From: RYN-230 sp963813975
GTDB lineage: Bacteria > Actinomycetota > Actinomycetes > Streptosporangiales > Streptosporangiaceae
NCBI GenBank assembly: GCA_963813975.1
Contig: CAWFAP010000006.1
Span: 1,364,001 to 1,428,000 of the forward strand
DNA: 64,000 nt
Direction: 5' to 3'
Position 1 is the first letter of the stretch, and each line of letters begins with the position of its first letter. The position numbers and the translations under genes were made by a program. The notes beneath the pieces were generated by a model. It saw nothing but the letters and a program-made list of their open reading frames with translations, did no database searches and was not told the DNA's origin. This document shows, piece by piece, positions 1-8,852 of the stretch.

Positions 1-1159
1 CGGGCTCCTCTCCTTCGCGGATGCGCCAGGTGACGGTCGGGATTCCGGTGGCGGGGGCGCTGTCACACAACAGCTCGAAGGGGCCCAGCTTGACGATCTC
101 GGCGGCCAGGTACTGGCCAGTCACATAGGACGCCTCGTGAATGCGCTGGTAGCCCTGGTACCCGAGCCGCAGGAAGTTGTAGTACTGGGCGATGACCTGG
201 CCGGCCGGGCGGGAGAAGTTGATCTGGAAGACCGGCATGTCGCCGCCCAGGTAGTTGACGTGGAACACGAGGTCCTCGGGAAGTTCCGCGCGATCCCGCC
301 AGACAACCCAGCCGACGCCCACGGGAGCCAGCCCGAATTTGTGCCCGGACGTGCTGATCGACTTGACCCGGGGGAGGCGGAAGTCGAACAGCACATCCGG
401 CGCGCAGAACGGCGCGAGGAAGGCGCCGCTGGCCCCGTCCACGTGAATGTCGATGTCCAGGCCGGTCTCAGCCTGAAGCTGGTCGAGGGCCTCGGCCATG
501 GCCGCCACATCCTCGTAGGCGCCGGTATAGGTCACGCCGAATGTGGGCACGACCATGATCGTGTTCTCGTCCACCCGCTCGAGCATCGTGGCGGGGTCCA
601 TGGCGTAGCTGCCATGCGCCATCGGGACCTCGCGCATTTCGATGTCCCAGTAACGCGCGAACTTGTGCCAGACCACCTGGACGGGGCCGCACACCATGTT
701 CGGCCGGTCCGCCGGCTTGCCTTCGGCTCGCCGCTTCGCCCGCCAGCGCCACTTGGCCGCCATGCCCGCCAGCATGCACGCCTCCGAGGAACCGATGGCC
801 GAGGCACCCACGGTGTTGGCTGCCTCGGGTGCATGCCACAGGTCGGCCAGCATGTGCACGCAGCGGGCCTCGATCTCGGCGGTCTGCGGGTACTCGTCCT
901 TGTCGATCATGTTCTTGTTGACCGAGAGCGCCATCAGGGCGAGCGACTCCGGCTCCGCCCAGGTCTGGCAGAACGTGGCCAGGTTCTGGCGGGCGTTACC
1001 GTCGAGCATCACCTCGTCCGACACGAGCTGGTACACGTCCCTGGGCAGCGTCTCCTCCCGGGGGAACCGGTACTTCGGCACGGGCCTGGTCAGGTCGTGC
1101 CCGGCGAACACGCAGTCCTCCATCTGCTCGCGGACGCTGTCGCGCTCGTGCAATGGCAT
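1..1159 (-). CDS. gadB: Glutamate decarboxylase (PLP-dependent), C-terminus cut by window edge
   Basis: Converts L-glutamate to GABA and CO2, consuming a proton; in bacteria it serves acid resistance or GABA metabolism in the cytoplasm. About 386 of the usual ~460 residues are present and the frame is open to base 1. The PLP lysine is K274 in SISTSGHKFGLAP. The upstream segment VDGASGAFLAPF and the near-edge segment GIPTVTWRIREGEEP are typical of bacterial GadA/GadB. The ATG at 1159 is chosen because AAGGAG lies 9 nt upstream; an in-frame ATG at 1168 abuts that site and is less likely. It is transcribed divergently from the LAL regulator at 1685. The family call is secure; the last ~75 residues are not visible. 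Confidence 0.93.
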   Translation of the reverse strand, partial: MPLHERDSVREQMEDCVFAGHDLTRPVPKYRFPREETLPRDVYQLVSDEVMLDGNARQNLATFCQTWAEPESLALMALSVNKNMIDKDEYPQTAEIEARCVHMLADLWHAPEAANTVGASAIGSSEACMLAGMAAKWRWRAKRRAEGKPADRPNMVCGPVQVVWHKFARYWDIEMREVPMAHGSYAMDPATMLERVDENTIMVVPTFGVTYTGAYEDVAAMAEALDQLQAETGLDIDIHVDGASGAFLAPFCAPDVLFDFRLPRVKSISTSGHKFGLAPVGVGWVVWRDRAELPEDLVFHVNYLGGDMPVFQINFSRPAGQVIAQYYNFLRLGYQGYQRIHEASYVTGQYLAAEIVKLGPFELLCDSAPATGIPTVTWRIREGEEP

Positions 1160-1684
1160 CGTCGGCATCTCCTTGATCGGGCGCACCCGCGGGCTGCCCG
1201 CAGGGCTGGCCGCGGCCACGCACAGCCAGCCTTGTCGGGGGCCAGGGCGGACGGACTGGGTCCCATGCTGGCGGCCGGCCGCCCGCAGCAGCATCACCCG
1301 GTATGGAGGATTTGGGCGGCTCCGCGACGATTTGCGGCACCGCCAGCCGCGCGGGGGACGGCGGCCTCCGCACGCTGCGGCCCCGGGCGGGCCGGCGGCA
1401 GCCTGCTGCGCCTGGCCGCGGCCCGGTTCAGTTCCCAAACTCACCGGAGCAGGCTAGTTTGCCCGGGCGTTACCCCGGGCACGCCGACTGCTGAGTAGTT
1501 ACAGATGGTGCGCGTAGTGACAAGCAGGACATGAGACCCTGCCCCCGGGGGGACTGAGTTGAGCACATATGCCCGCGGTCACGGCGGCGTCCGTGGCTGA
1601 CCGGTTGCATGCCGTCCACGCGCGGGTCTCCGCCCGCCATAACCGCGGACTGCGCGGAGCGTGCAGGTATCCGGGGAGCCGCCG
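1160..1684. other. Divergent intergenic region between gadB and the LAL regulator
   Basis: About 525 bp without a convincing gene. It must contain the promoters of both divergent genes. A weak 6-bp inverted repeat (CAAACT at 1436, AGTTTG at 1456) is the only symmetry I noticed. No terminator or RNA gene was seen. Confidence 0.4.
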
Positions 1685-4003
1685 ATGATGGGCGAGGCTG
1701 AACGCCTCGCCTTCCCGGCCGTCGCCCCGGCAGAACTGGTCAGGCCAGCGGTGGCCCTGGCCTCGCGGCAGCGCAGGTTCGGCCCGCCGATCGAGGCGAA
1801 ACTGCGCAGCCCCACGGCGCGCCGGGAATGGGTTCCGCGGCCGGAACTCGTCGGGTACCTGGCTGGCGTGACCGCGAAACTGCTGCTGGTCGACGCGCCC
1901 GCGGGCTTCGGGAAGACCACCCTCGTCGCCCAGTGGCGTTTGAGCGAGGCCGAGAGCCGCCCGTTCGCCTGGGTCTCGCTCGACTCCGGGGACAACGATC
2001 CGGGCCGGCTGTGGTGGCATGTGGTGTCCGCGCTCGACCGGGCCTGCCCGGGGTTCGACGCCGGTAACATCCTGGGCGCCCTCCAGGCTCAGGCTCCCGA
2101 TTTCGCAGCAACGTTCCTTCCGCTTCTGGTCAACGAGCTGGCCGCACTGCCGGAGCCGGTGGTCCTGGTGCTGGACGACTGCGACATGATCAAGGAAGGC
2201 AGCTGCTACGACCAGCTGGCGTTTTTGCTGCTCCACCTGCCGTCCGCGGTCCAGCTCGTGCTGAGTACCCGGGTGAGCCCCCCGCTGCCGCTGGCCCGGC
2301 TGCGGGGTACCGGGGACATGGTTGAGTTCCGCGCGGGCGAGCTGCGCTTCGGGTCCGCTCACGCGGCTGAGCTGGTGGCCAGGGCCGCCGGTGTCGAGCT
2401 CAGCGAGCCTGATCTGGCCGAACTCGTGGACCGGACCGAAGGCTGGCCCGCGGGACTCTACCTCGCGGCCCTCTCGCTGCGAGGGCACCCGTCGCCGGGC
2501 GGCTTCATCCGCCAGTTCACTGGTGACAACCGGTTCGTGCTCGATTTCCTGACCGAGGAGGTGTTCAGCCGCCAGCCAGCCGAAATCCAGCAGTTCCTCG
2601 CCCGGACGGCTGTTCTCGGCCGGTTCTGCGCGCCCCTGTGCGACGCGGTGACCGGTTCGGGTAATTCGTCCAGGATCATCGGCACGCTCGAGCGGGAGAA
2701 CCTCTTCGTTGTACCGCTTGATGACTCACGGCAGTGGTTCCGCTACCACCATCTCTTCGCCCAGGCACTCCGGCGTGAACTGGACAGGACCGAGCCGGAT
2801 ATCGTGCCCGCCTTGCACGGGCGTGCGAGCGGCTGGCACCGCCACTGCGGGTCGGCACGCGACGCGATCAGTCACGCGCGTGCTGCCGGTGACGTCACCG
2901 GGGTCATCAACCTGATCGCCGGGAACTGGCACGCCCTGGCTGATTCCGGCCAGGCAGCGACCGTTCAGGGCTGGGTAGCCGCACTGGGTGACAGCACGAT
3001 CAGCGCTCATCCGCTGGCGGCGCACTGTGCTGCGTGGGTCGCGGCCCTGGCGGGCGACCGGGATTCGCTGCGGCGCTGGCTGCCGGTCGTCGAGGCGGCC
3101 GGCCGCGACGACGTGCTGCCGGACGGCATCCGGTCGCTGCGGTCGTCGGCGGCCCTGCTCCGGGGCACCTTCGGATTCGGGGGCCTCGGCCCCATGTGCG
3201 AGGCGGCCGCCCGGGCCGTCACCCTGGAAACCGACCCGGCGTCGCCATGGCACGCCCTGGCGCGCTCCTCCTACGCGGCCGCGCTGTACTGGTCCGGGGA
3301 ACTTGATGCCGCCGCCGCGCAGGCGAGGGCGGCATCGTCCGGCATGGGTTCGAGCGCGCTTATCCGCATGGCGGGCCTCACGATCCTGTCCTTGATCGCG
3401 GTCGATCAGGGACAGCTGGATGAGGCCGAGGAGTGGGCCCGCACGGCCCGGGATATCGTGACCGCCGCGGATAGCGGGCTGGGCGGCGCACCGCAGAGTT
3501 CCCTCGCCTTCGTGGCCGCCGGGGCGGTTTCTGCCGGGCGCGGCCGGCTTGCCGAGGCGCGTGAGGAGCTCGAGCGTGCGCTCCAGATGCGGCGCGCGCA
3601 TCCCGGGATCAGCTCGTGGCCCACGCTGGAGGTCCTGCTCAGGCTGGCGCCGGTGCTGCTCGAGACCGGCGGGCGGTCGCGAGCCGTGACGCTTGTCACT
3701 GAAGCCCGGCTCTTGCTGGCCTCCTCGCCGGATGGCGCCGGGGTTCAGCTCGCCCGGCTAGGCGAGGTCGAGCGGCGCCTCGCCGCGCAGGTGCAGGGGA
3801 TGCCGGTGATCGATCCACTCACCGACCGTGAGGTGACAGTGCTGCGGCTGCTGGGCGGATCGATGTCGATGCGTGAAATCGCGCAGGAGCTTTACCTCTC
3901 GCAGAACACGGTCAAGACCTACACCAGGGCCATCTACCGGAAGCTGGGTGTCTCCACCCGGCACGATGCCGTCAATACCTCCCAAAACACCTCCGGTGGA
4001 TGA
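1685..4003 (+). CDS. LuxR-family regulator of the MalT/LAL type
   Basis: A large ATP-dependent transcription factor of the STAND class: an N-terminal NTPase module, a long helical (TPR-like) sensor region and a C-terminal LuxR DNA-binding helix-turn-helix. Walker A is APAGFGKTTL at residues 71-80, a Walker B-like segment VVLVLDDCD lies near residue 160, and the HTH starts near residue 712 with LTDREVTVLRLL followed by LSQNTVKTY. At ~772 residues it is slightly shorter than MalT (~900). The ATG at 1685 has GGGGAG six bases upstream; an in-frame GTG at 1661 would add eight residues. Ligand and targets cannot be read from sequence. It may control the divergent gadB, which is inference from position only. 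Confidence 0.9.
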   Translation: MMGEAERLAFPAVAPAELVRPAVALASRQRRFGPPIEAKLRSPTARREWVPRPELVGYLAGVTAKLLLVDAPAGFGKTTLVAQWRLSEAESRPFAWVSLDSGDNDPGRLWWHVVSALDRACPGFDAGNILGALQAQAPDFAATFLPLLVNELAALPEPVVLVLDDCDMIKEGSCYDQLAFLLLHLPSAVQLVLSTRVSPPLPLARLRGTGDMVEFRAGELRFGSAHAAELVARAAGVELSEPDLAELVDRTEGWPAGLYLAALSLRGHPSPGGFIRQFTGDNRFVLDFLTEEVFSRQPAEIQQFLARTAVLGRFCAPLCDAVTGSGNSSRIIGTLERENLFVVPLDDSRQWFRYHHLFAQALRRELDRTEPDIVPALHGRASGWHRHCGSARDAISHARAAGDVTGVINLIAGNWHALADSGQAATVQGWVAALGDSTISAHPLAAHCAAWVAALAGDRDSLRRWLPVVEAAGRDDVLPDGIRSLRSSAALLRGTFGFGGLGPMCEAAARAVTLETDPASPWHALARSSYAAALYWSGELDAAAAQARAASSGMGSSALIRMAGLTILSLIAVDQGQLDEAEEWARTARDIVTAADSGLGGAPQSSLAFVAAGAVSAGRGRLAEAREELERALQMRRAHPGISSWPTLEVLLRLAPVLLETGGRSRAVTLVTEARLLLASSPDGAGVQLARLGEVERRLAAQVQGMPVIDPLTDREVTVLRLLGGSMSMREIAQELYLSQNTVKTYTRAIYRKLGVSTRHDAVNTSQNTSGG

Positions 4004-4135
4004 GGGCATCCCGGGCGGGAGGCGGTGTGGTCGTAGGCAGACCGGGGGATCGCCAATGGGCCACGCACACCCGCACGCAGCCGCGGCGGCGGTCATCACT
4101 GCCTGGATTACCGGTAGTGAATTGTGGTTGGCGAC

Positions 4136-4792
4136 ATGATGCTGTGGCCGCGCCCGCGCCGGCGCCGTGACCGGGCCCTGACCCCCGGGCCCGCCCGCCG
4201 GAGCCAGGCAATTCAGCGGGTACGCCGGTCGAGGATGTTCGGCTGGGACGGCAATCCGCTGCGGCGGCGCATTGACCGCCTCGAGGGGACCATGGTCGCC
4301 ACGCTGATCGTGGTCTTCCTGGTCGCCGCACCAGCACTGACGGGGATGGCGGGTCACTGGGCCCGCAACGCGGGCCTGCGGCAGCAGCACGCAGAACTGG
4401 CGTGGCGCCTGGTGCCGGCCACGGTGGACCGCGGCGCAGCCGCACGGCAGGGTGATCCGCAGTGGCCAGCGGAAACCGTCTGGACGATGGCGCGCTGGAC
4501 AGCGCCGGACGGCCGGCCGCGGCAGGGCTGGATCCCGGTCAGGCCGGGGACTAGCCCGGGCAGCGGCACACGGGTGTGGGTCAGCCGCTCAGGCACACCG
4601 ACCGGGCTACCGTTGCGACGGGCGCAGGCTGACGAATGGATGGCGGTCTGCGAGGTGGTGACGGTGCCCGGGTTGCTCTTCGTGTTCCTTCTCGCCGGCC
4701 GCGCCGGGCAATGGATGCTCCGCCGGCGCAGGCTCGGCGGCTGGGACGAGGCGTGGCAGGCCGTGGGACCGCAGTGGACGCGGCATGGCTGA
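4136..4792 (+). CDS. Rv1733c-like two-helix membrane protein
   Basis: Small membrane protein of the actinobacterial Rv1733c family, known in mycobacteria as a dormancy-regulon antigen of unknown biochemical role. It shows the family hallmark NPLRRRIDRLEG before a first hydrophobic helix (VATLIVVFLVAAPALTG), an extracytoplasmic middle with WTAPDGRPRQGWIPV and PGTSPGSGTRVWV, and a second helix near the C-terminus (VPGLLFVFLLAG) followed by an Arg-rich tail. ATG at 4136 is preferred over GTG at 4124, though neither has a strong ribosome-binding site. It sits among other envelope and stress genes. Function is unknown; the family call is fairly secure from the hallmark and topology. Confidence 0.78.
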   Translation: MMLWPRPRRRRDRALTPGPARRSQAIQRVRRSRMFGWDGNPLRRRIDRLEGTMVATLIVVFLVAAPALTGMAGHWARNAGLRQQHAELAWRLVPATVDRGAAARQGDPQWPAETVWTMARWTAPDGRPRQGWIPVRPGTSPGSGTRVWVSRSGTPTGLPLRRAQADEWMAVCEVVTVPGLLFVFLLAGRAGQWMLRRRRLGGWDEAWQAVGPQWTRHG

Positions 4793-5087
4793 CGCCATCC
4801 GGCGAGCTGCACCGCCCGGTGAGGCATGAGCTGCGCCGCGCAGCAGACCGCACCGGGAACTGCCCCGCGTCCCCCGGGAGGGGTGAAGCCCATCGCCCGG
4901 CAATCACCGATCCTGACGAGGTAGACGGTCGATGCCATGCTGCCCCGCCCGCCCTGGACCCGGCGGCAGCGCGATGATCCCGCGGAACGGCGGACAGCCA
5001 TTTAGCGTGCCCCTCATCCGCGTCGCGCGGGCAACGCCCTGACCGCACTGCATTAATCGCAGTGAAAGCGTGGGGAAGGAAAAGTTG

Positions 5088-5378
5088 ATGACTAGCGAAT
5101 TGTGGGGTCTTTCCGGTGGCGGAGTGGCCGCCAAGACCCCGCGGCAGCCGGCAGCGGCAGCCGGCCAGCCCCGCCGGGCAGGGACGCGGCCGCACATGGC
5201 CGTGGTCATCGTCGGGCTGGGTATGGCCGCCCGTCTGGCGCGGGATCCCCGTTCCTATGAGGCCGCGATCGTGGCGGTGATCGCGGTCGCGGCGGTGGCA
5301 GGCATGGGACGGGCTAGCCGGGCCAACTCGTTCGCGCGGCTGGCGGCCTGGGACAAACGGCGGAACCCAAACCATTAA
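5088..5378 (+). CDS. Small hypothetical membrane protein
   Basis: A 96-residue protein with a Pro/Ala-rich hydrophilic N-terminus, two short hydrophobic stretches (MAVVIVGLGMAARLA and AAIVAVIAVAAVAGMG) and a basic tail ending KRRNPNH. The ATG at 5088 has GGAAGGAA about six bases upstream, a good start signal. I do not recognise the family. It precedes a PLDc_N/SHOCT protein and follows the Rv1733c-like gene on the same strand with ~300 bp before it, so it probably has its own promoter. Confidence 0.55.
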   Translation: MTSELWGLSGGGVAAKTPRQPAAAAGQPRRAGTRPHMAVVIVGLGMAARLARDPRSYEAAIVAVIAVAAVAGMGRASRANSFARLAAWDKRRNPNH

Positions 5379-5536
5379 TCCGGTTCCGGGGACTTTCGAT
5401 TGGGGCGGTGCGGACAGCGGTAACCACCCGTGGTGGGTGATGCCGGTGATCGGCCGCCAGCCAATACTGAGCCTGCCCTGGCCATTGTGCAGTGTGGCGG
5501 GGTCCTAAAGGATGCAGCTGCTGCAAAGGAGCACGA

Positions 5537-5947
5537 ATGCCGATCGCCGCTGCGAGTTCGTCGTACCCGCTGCTGAACGCGTTCTGGACGATGTTCGAAT
5601 TCTTCCTGTGGGTGATCTGGATCTGGGTCCTGATCATGGTCTTCCTCGACATCTTCCGCAGCCGTGATCTGTCTGGTGTGGCCAAGGCCCTGTGGTTCGT
5701 CTTCGTGCTGATCATCCCGTTGTTCGGCGTCCTGGCTTACCTGATCGCGCGGGGCGGCTCAATGCACGAGCGGTCAGCGCGGTGGACCCGGGCGCAGGAC
5801 GAGGAATTCCGTGCCGACACTCAGGCGGGGCCGCCGGAGGCACCGGCCAGTGCCGCCGATCAGCTGTCCACGCTGGCCGACCTTCGCGACCGCGGTGTCA
5901 TCTCAGCCGGGGAGTTCGAACGGGAGAAGGCAAAGGTCCTGGCCTGA
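5537..5947 (+). CDS. PLDc_N / SHOCT-domain membrane protein
   Basis: Short integral membrane protein with two domains. Residues ~15-75 form the PLDc_N (phospholipase D N-terminal-like, two-helix) region: WVIWIWVLIMVFLDIFRSRD, then ALWFVFVLIIPLFGVLAYLI followed by a basic RGG turn. The C-terminal ~30 residues are a SHOCT domain (LSTLADLRDRGVISAGEFE), a short helical module often at the end of membrane or regulatory proteins. There is no phospholipase catalytic HKD motif, so this is not an enzyme. AAAGGAG lies six bases before the ATG at 5537. It may be an envelope-stress or tethering protein; the role is inferred only loosely. Confidence 0.82.
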   Translation: MPIAAASSSYPLLNAFWTMFEFFLWVIWIWVLIMVFLDIFRSRDLSGVAKALWFVFVLIIPLFGVLAYLIARGGSMHERSARWTRAQDEEFRADTQAGPPEAPASAADQLSTLADLRDRGVISAGEFEREKAKVLA

Positions 5948-5986
5948 TCCGGCGATGCGCACCTAGCCGCACGGGCAGCACGCCGC

Positions 5987-6568
5987 TTACGCCTCAGGCG
6001 GGCATGCCGGGGACGCGGACAGGCGGTGGTCGAGCAGGCCGGCCACGGCCAGGCCGGTGCTGGCGCCGATCAGGGAGCCGATGACGGTGTCGCCGGGGTA
6101 GTGCACCCCGGTGTGCACCCGCGAATACGCCACCGCGGCAGCCAGGAACCCGGCACCCAGTGCGGACCACGGCCGGTCCCGGCTGATCGCGGTGGCGAAC
6201 GCGAACGCCGACGCGGAATGGCCGGAGGGGAACGAGGTGGAGCCAGGCATCCGGACCTGCCTTATCCCGGGCACACCGGCGCCGGTCCGGTCCGGGCGGG
6301 CCCGGTGGCCGAGCGGTTTGATGGCCACGTTCACCAGCGCCGAGGTGGCCCCGATAGCCAGCGTGCCGCGGACCGCGGCCCGCCGCCCGGCCGGGCCGCC
6401 CGTCAGGGCCAGTACCGCGGCCATGGTCAGCCAGATCCGGGACTTGTCGGCGGCCCGGGACAGCCGCCGCAGCGGCCCGTCCAGCGCCGGGGTGGGGGTG
6501 GCGGCGATCGCGTCGTATACGGCCCGGTCAACCGCCGCGATCTGTTGGCCCGCGTCCCGTGTGGTCAC
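5987..6568 (-). CDS. PAP2-family phosphatase
   Basis: Membrane phosphatase of the phosphatidic acid phosphatase type 2 superfamily, acting on phosphorylated lipids such as phosphatidate or undecaprenyl diphosphate. All three motifs are visible: KPLGHRARPDR (K-x6-RP), FPSGHSASAFAFA (PSGH) and SRVHTGVHYPGD (SR-x5-H-x3-D). The 193-residue length and interspersed hydrophobic helices fit a compact five- or six-helix family member. The start is GTG at 6568, without an obvious Shine-Dalgarno. It converges with the PLDc_N gene and is divergent from a diacylglycerol-kinase-like gene, so the two probably act in one lipid-phosphate cycle (inference). Confidence 0.9.
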   Translation of the reverse strand: MTTRDAGQQIAAVDRAVYDAIAATPTPALDGPLRRLSRAADKSRIWLTMAAVLALTGGPAGRRAAVRGTLAIGATSALVNVAIKPLGHRARPDRTGAGVPGIRQVRMPGSTSFPSGHSASAFAFATAISRDRPWSALGAGFLAAAVAYSRVHTGVHYPGDTVIGSLIGASTGLAVAGLLDHRLSASPACPPEA

Positions 6569-6652
6569 GCGCGTATGCTACACGCAGGCAGAAATCACCA
6601 CCGGGAGCTACCCCGGGTCCCTGTGGGTCAGGGCACGTGCCGGGGGGATCGT

Positions 6653-8020
6653 GTGACGGGTCATGAAACGTCTCGCCCGACCGTGGGCGAGCGGGTATCC
6701 GCGGTGGCCGCATTGCTGGCCCTGGTCGCCGCCGCGGCTCTCGCCCTGCTGGGCATCGTGGTGCACCTCCTGGCCATCCTGGTCGTCACCCTCGGGCTGC
6801 TGATCTCGGTGACGGGCTGCTGGTACGCGGTGTCCCGGCGCGGCCTGATCCGGATGGTCTCGCTGCTGGTCGTGCTGGCCGCGCTGGGCGGGGCCATCGC
6901 CGGCCTGGTCTTCGCGCACATCCGGTGGCCGCTGCTGCTCCTGATCGCCGTGCTGGCCGGCGTGTCGGTGGTGGCCGCGCGGCACGCATTGCGGCGTACC
7001 GACCGGGCTCTGCGGTCGGACGCGGCCGGGCTGACCCGGCCCGGTCCGCCGGCTCATCCGGTGCTGATCATGAACCCGAGATCCGGTGGCGGGAAAGTGG
7101 AGCGGTTCGGGCTCGTCATCGAGTGCCGGAAGCGGGGGATCGAGCCGGTCCTCCTGGAGCCCGGTGACGACCTGCGGGAGCTGGCTGAGGCCGCGGTCCG
7201 CCGGGGCGCGGACGTGCTCGGCATGGCGGGCGGCGACGGCTCGCAGGCGCTGGTCGCCTCGGTCGCGGCCCGGGCCGGCCTGGACTACATCTGCGTGCCG
7301 GCCGGCACGCGCAACCATTTCGCCCTCGACCTGGGACTGGACCGGGCCGACGTGGTGGGGGCGCTGGACGCCTATGACGACGGGCTGCAACGGTACATCG
7401 ACCTGGCCGAGGTGAACGGCCGGACGTTCGTAAACAACGCCTCCCTCGGGCTCTACGCCTCGGTGGTCCAGGCCCCGGAGTACCGGGACGCGAAGCTGCG
7501 GACCGCCGCGGCCGTGCTGCCCGACCTGCTCGGCCCGGACGCCCGGCCGCCCGATCTGTGCTTCACGGGGCCGGACGGAGCGGAGCGCAGCACCGCCCAC
7601 CTCGTCCTGGTCTCCAACAACCCCTACCATCTGGTGCCGACCGGCGGGGGACTGGGCACCCGGGAGCGGATGGACCGCGGCCTGCTGGGCCTGGTGACGG
7701 TGACGATCACCGACGCGGTCCAGGCCAGCCGGTTTCTGGCGCTGGAGGCCGCCGGGCAGCCGCGCCGCTTCGGCGGCTGGGCGGAATGGACCGCGCCCCG
7801 CTTCGAGATCCGCTCTGATTCCCCGGTACCGGTCGGCGTGGACGGTGAGGCGCTGGTCCTCGACCCGCCGCTGGTCTTCACGACCAGGCCCGCGGCGCTG
7901 CGGGTCCGGCTGCCCCGCCGGTCGCTGCGGCGCTCGCCCGCGGCCCGGACCGTGCAGGTGCTCTCCGCGTCAACCGTGGCCGGGCTGGCCCGGGTGGCGG
8001 CCGGGATCACCCCAGGCTGA
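6653..8020 (+). CDS. Diacylglycerol/lipid kinase-family protein with N-terminal membrane region
   Basis: ATP-dependent lipid kinase-like protein (DAGK catalytic superfamily). Residues ~1-110 form about four hydrophobic helices; the catalytic part begins at LIMNPRSGGGKVERF and carries the nucleotide-binding motif GGDGSQ at 193-198 (usual consensus GGDGT), then VPAGTRNHFALDLGL. It continues to GLLGLVTV and VPVGVDGEAL, typical of the C-terminal beta domain. The start is GTG at 6653, after GGGGGAT; the upstream open frame is antisense noise over the PAP2 gene. The last 14 bp overlap the convergent EEP gene. The true substrate (diacylglycerol, sphingoid base or polyprenol) cannot be decided here. 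Confidence 0.88.
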   Translation: MTGHETSRPTVGERVSAVAALLALVAAAALALLGIVVHLLAILVVTLGLLISVTGCWYAVSRRGLIRMVSLLVVLAALGGAIAGLVFAHIRWPLLLLIAVLAGVSVVAARHALRRTDRALRSDAAGLTRPGPPAHPVLIMNPRSGGGKVERFGLVIECRKRGIEPVLLEPGDDLRELAEAAVRRGADVLGMAGGDGSQALVASVAARAGLDYICVPAGTRNHFALDLGLDRADVVGALDAYDDGLQRYIDLAEVNGRTFVNNASLGLYASVVQAPEYRDAKLRTAAAVLPDLLGPDARPPDLCFTGPDGAERSTAHLVLVSNNPYHLVPTGGGLGTRERMDRGLLGLVTVTITDAVQASRFLALEAAGQPRRFGGWAEWTAPRFEIRSDSPVPVGVDGEALVLDPPLVFTTRPAALRVRLPRRSLRRSPAARTVQVLSASTVAGLARVAAGITPG

Positions 8021-8738
8021 GCCGGGCCCGGATCGGCAGGTGATCGGAGCCGGCCGGCTCCAGCACTTCCGCCTCCGACGCGCTGACCGCGCCGCGGAGC
8101 AGCATGTGGTCGAGCTGGATCAGCGGCCGGCCGGCCGGGAAGGTCCGGCCGCGCACCACGGAGCGGTAGCCCACGGCGGCCAGCGTGGCCGGGCGGGGCA
8201 TGTTCAGGTCGCCCACGATGACCGTCGGCACGGATGAGCCTGCGGCCAGCCGGCGCACCAGCAGGGCGAGCTGGACCGGGCTGCTGTAGCGGTGCGTGAG
8301 ATGGGTGTTCACCACGCGCAGCGCGCCCCTGCCCGGGGCGGCCAGCGTGAGCACCTGCGCTGCGCGGCCGATCCGGTCACCTGGCGCCCGGCCGAGCTCG
8401 ATCTCGTGGTAGCCGATGGCGGGGAGCATGGTCAGCACGGCCAGCCCCCAGGTGCCCGGCCCCTCGTCCGTCCCGACCCCGAGGCGGGCCCGGCTGGTGT
8501 GCCGGGCGAGCCCGCGGTGGCGTACCCCGGCGCCGAGCGCGGCGGCCGCGTCGGTCACGACGTCCGGCTGCGCCTCGGGGCGCCAGGCTTCCTGCAGGGC
8601 GATGACGTCCGCCTTGAGCCGGTGGCACGCCTCCGCCACGTCGAACGGCTCACCGCGGCTGGTCATGCCTGCGTGCAGGTTCAGGCTGGCGAGCGTGATC
8701 GGGCTGGCCTGGTTCTTCCCGGATAGCTCCTCGGTCAC
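8007..8738 (-). CDS. Endonuclease/exonuclease/phosphatase (EEP) family hydrolase
   Basis: Metal-dependent phosphodiesterase fold shared by DNase I, sphingomyelinases and inositol phosphatases. Diagnostic segments are in order: LASLNLHAGM (metal-site Asn), VIALQEAWRP (metal-ligand Glu), VVNTHLTH, VIVGDLNM (GDxN) and the terminal GSDHLPI (SDH catalytic His). At 243 residues there is no signal peptide, so it is probably cytoplasmic. It overlaps the convergent lipid-kinase gene by 14 bp. Substrate is unknown; the neighbours make a phospholipid or phosphate ester as plausible as nucleic acid. Confidence 0.87.
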   Translation of the reverse strand: MTEELSGKNQASPITLASLNLHAGMTSRGEPFDVAEACHRLKADVIALQEAWRPEAQPDVVTDAAAALGAGVRHRGLARHTSRARLGVGTDEGPGTWGLAVLTMLPAIGYHEIELGRAPGDRIGRAAQVLTLAAPGRGALRVVNTHLTHRYSSPVQLALLVRRLAAGSSVPTVIVGDLNMPRPATLAAVGYRSVVRGRTFPAGRPLIQLDHMLLRGAVSASEAEVLEPAGSDHLPIRARLSLG

Positions 8739-8786
8739 CGTTCCATCCTGCCCGGTCCCGGCCGGTGCCGGGGCCGCCGGGAAACG

Positions 8787-8836
8787 CGGGAGGCCACCCC
8801 CTGCCGCCGCGGTGGCGGCGGGACGGTGGCCTCCCG
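8787..8836 (-). terminator. Terminator-like hairpin downstream of glnA
   Basis: Perfect 12-bp inverted arms (CGGGAGGCCACC at 8787, GGTGGCCTCCCG ending 8836) enclose a second GC-rich stem (GCCGCC/GGCGGC). It lies 17 bp past the glnA stop codon and before the EEP start. There is no long T-run, as is usual in high-GC actinobacteria. Confidence 0.65.
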
Positions 8837-8852
8837 GCCGAGCTGTGACGGG

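Noticed and set aside
137..1498. Long plus-strand open frame over gadB
   Set aside because: It is antisense to a well-supported decarboxylase, has no domain and is the usual by-product of very high GC.
6026..6652. Upstream extension of the lipid-kinase frame
   Set aside because: Antisense to the PAP2 phosphatase; composition is Arg/Gly-rich and the GTG at 6653 has its own ribosome-binding site.
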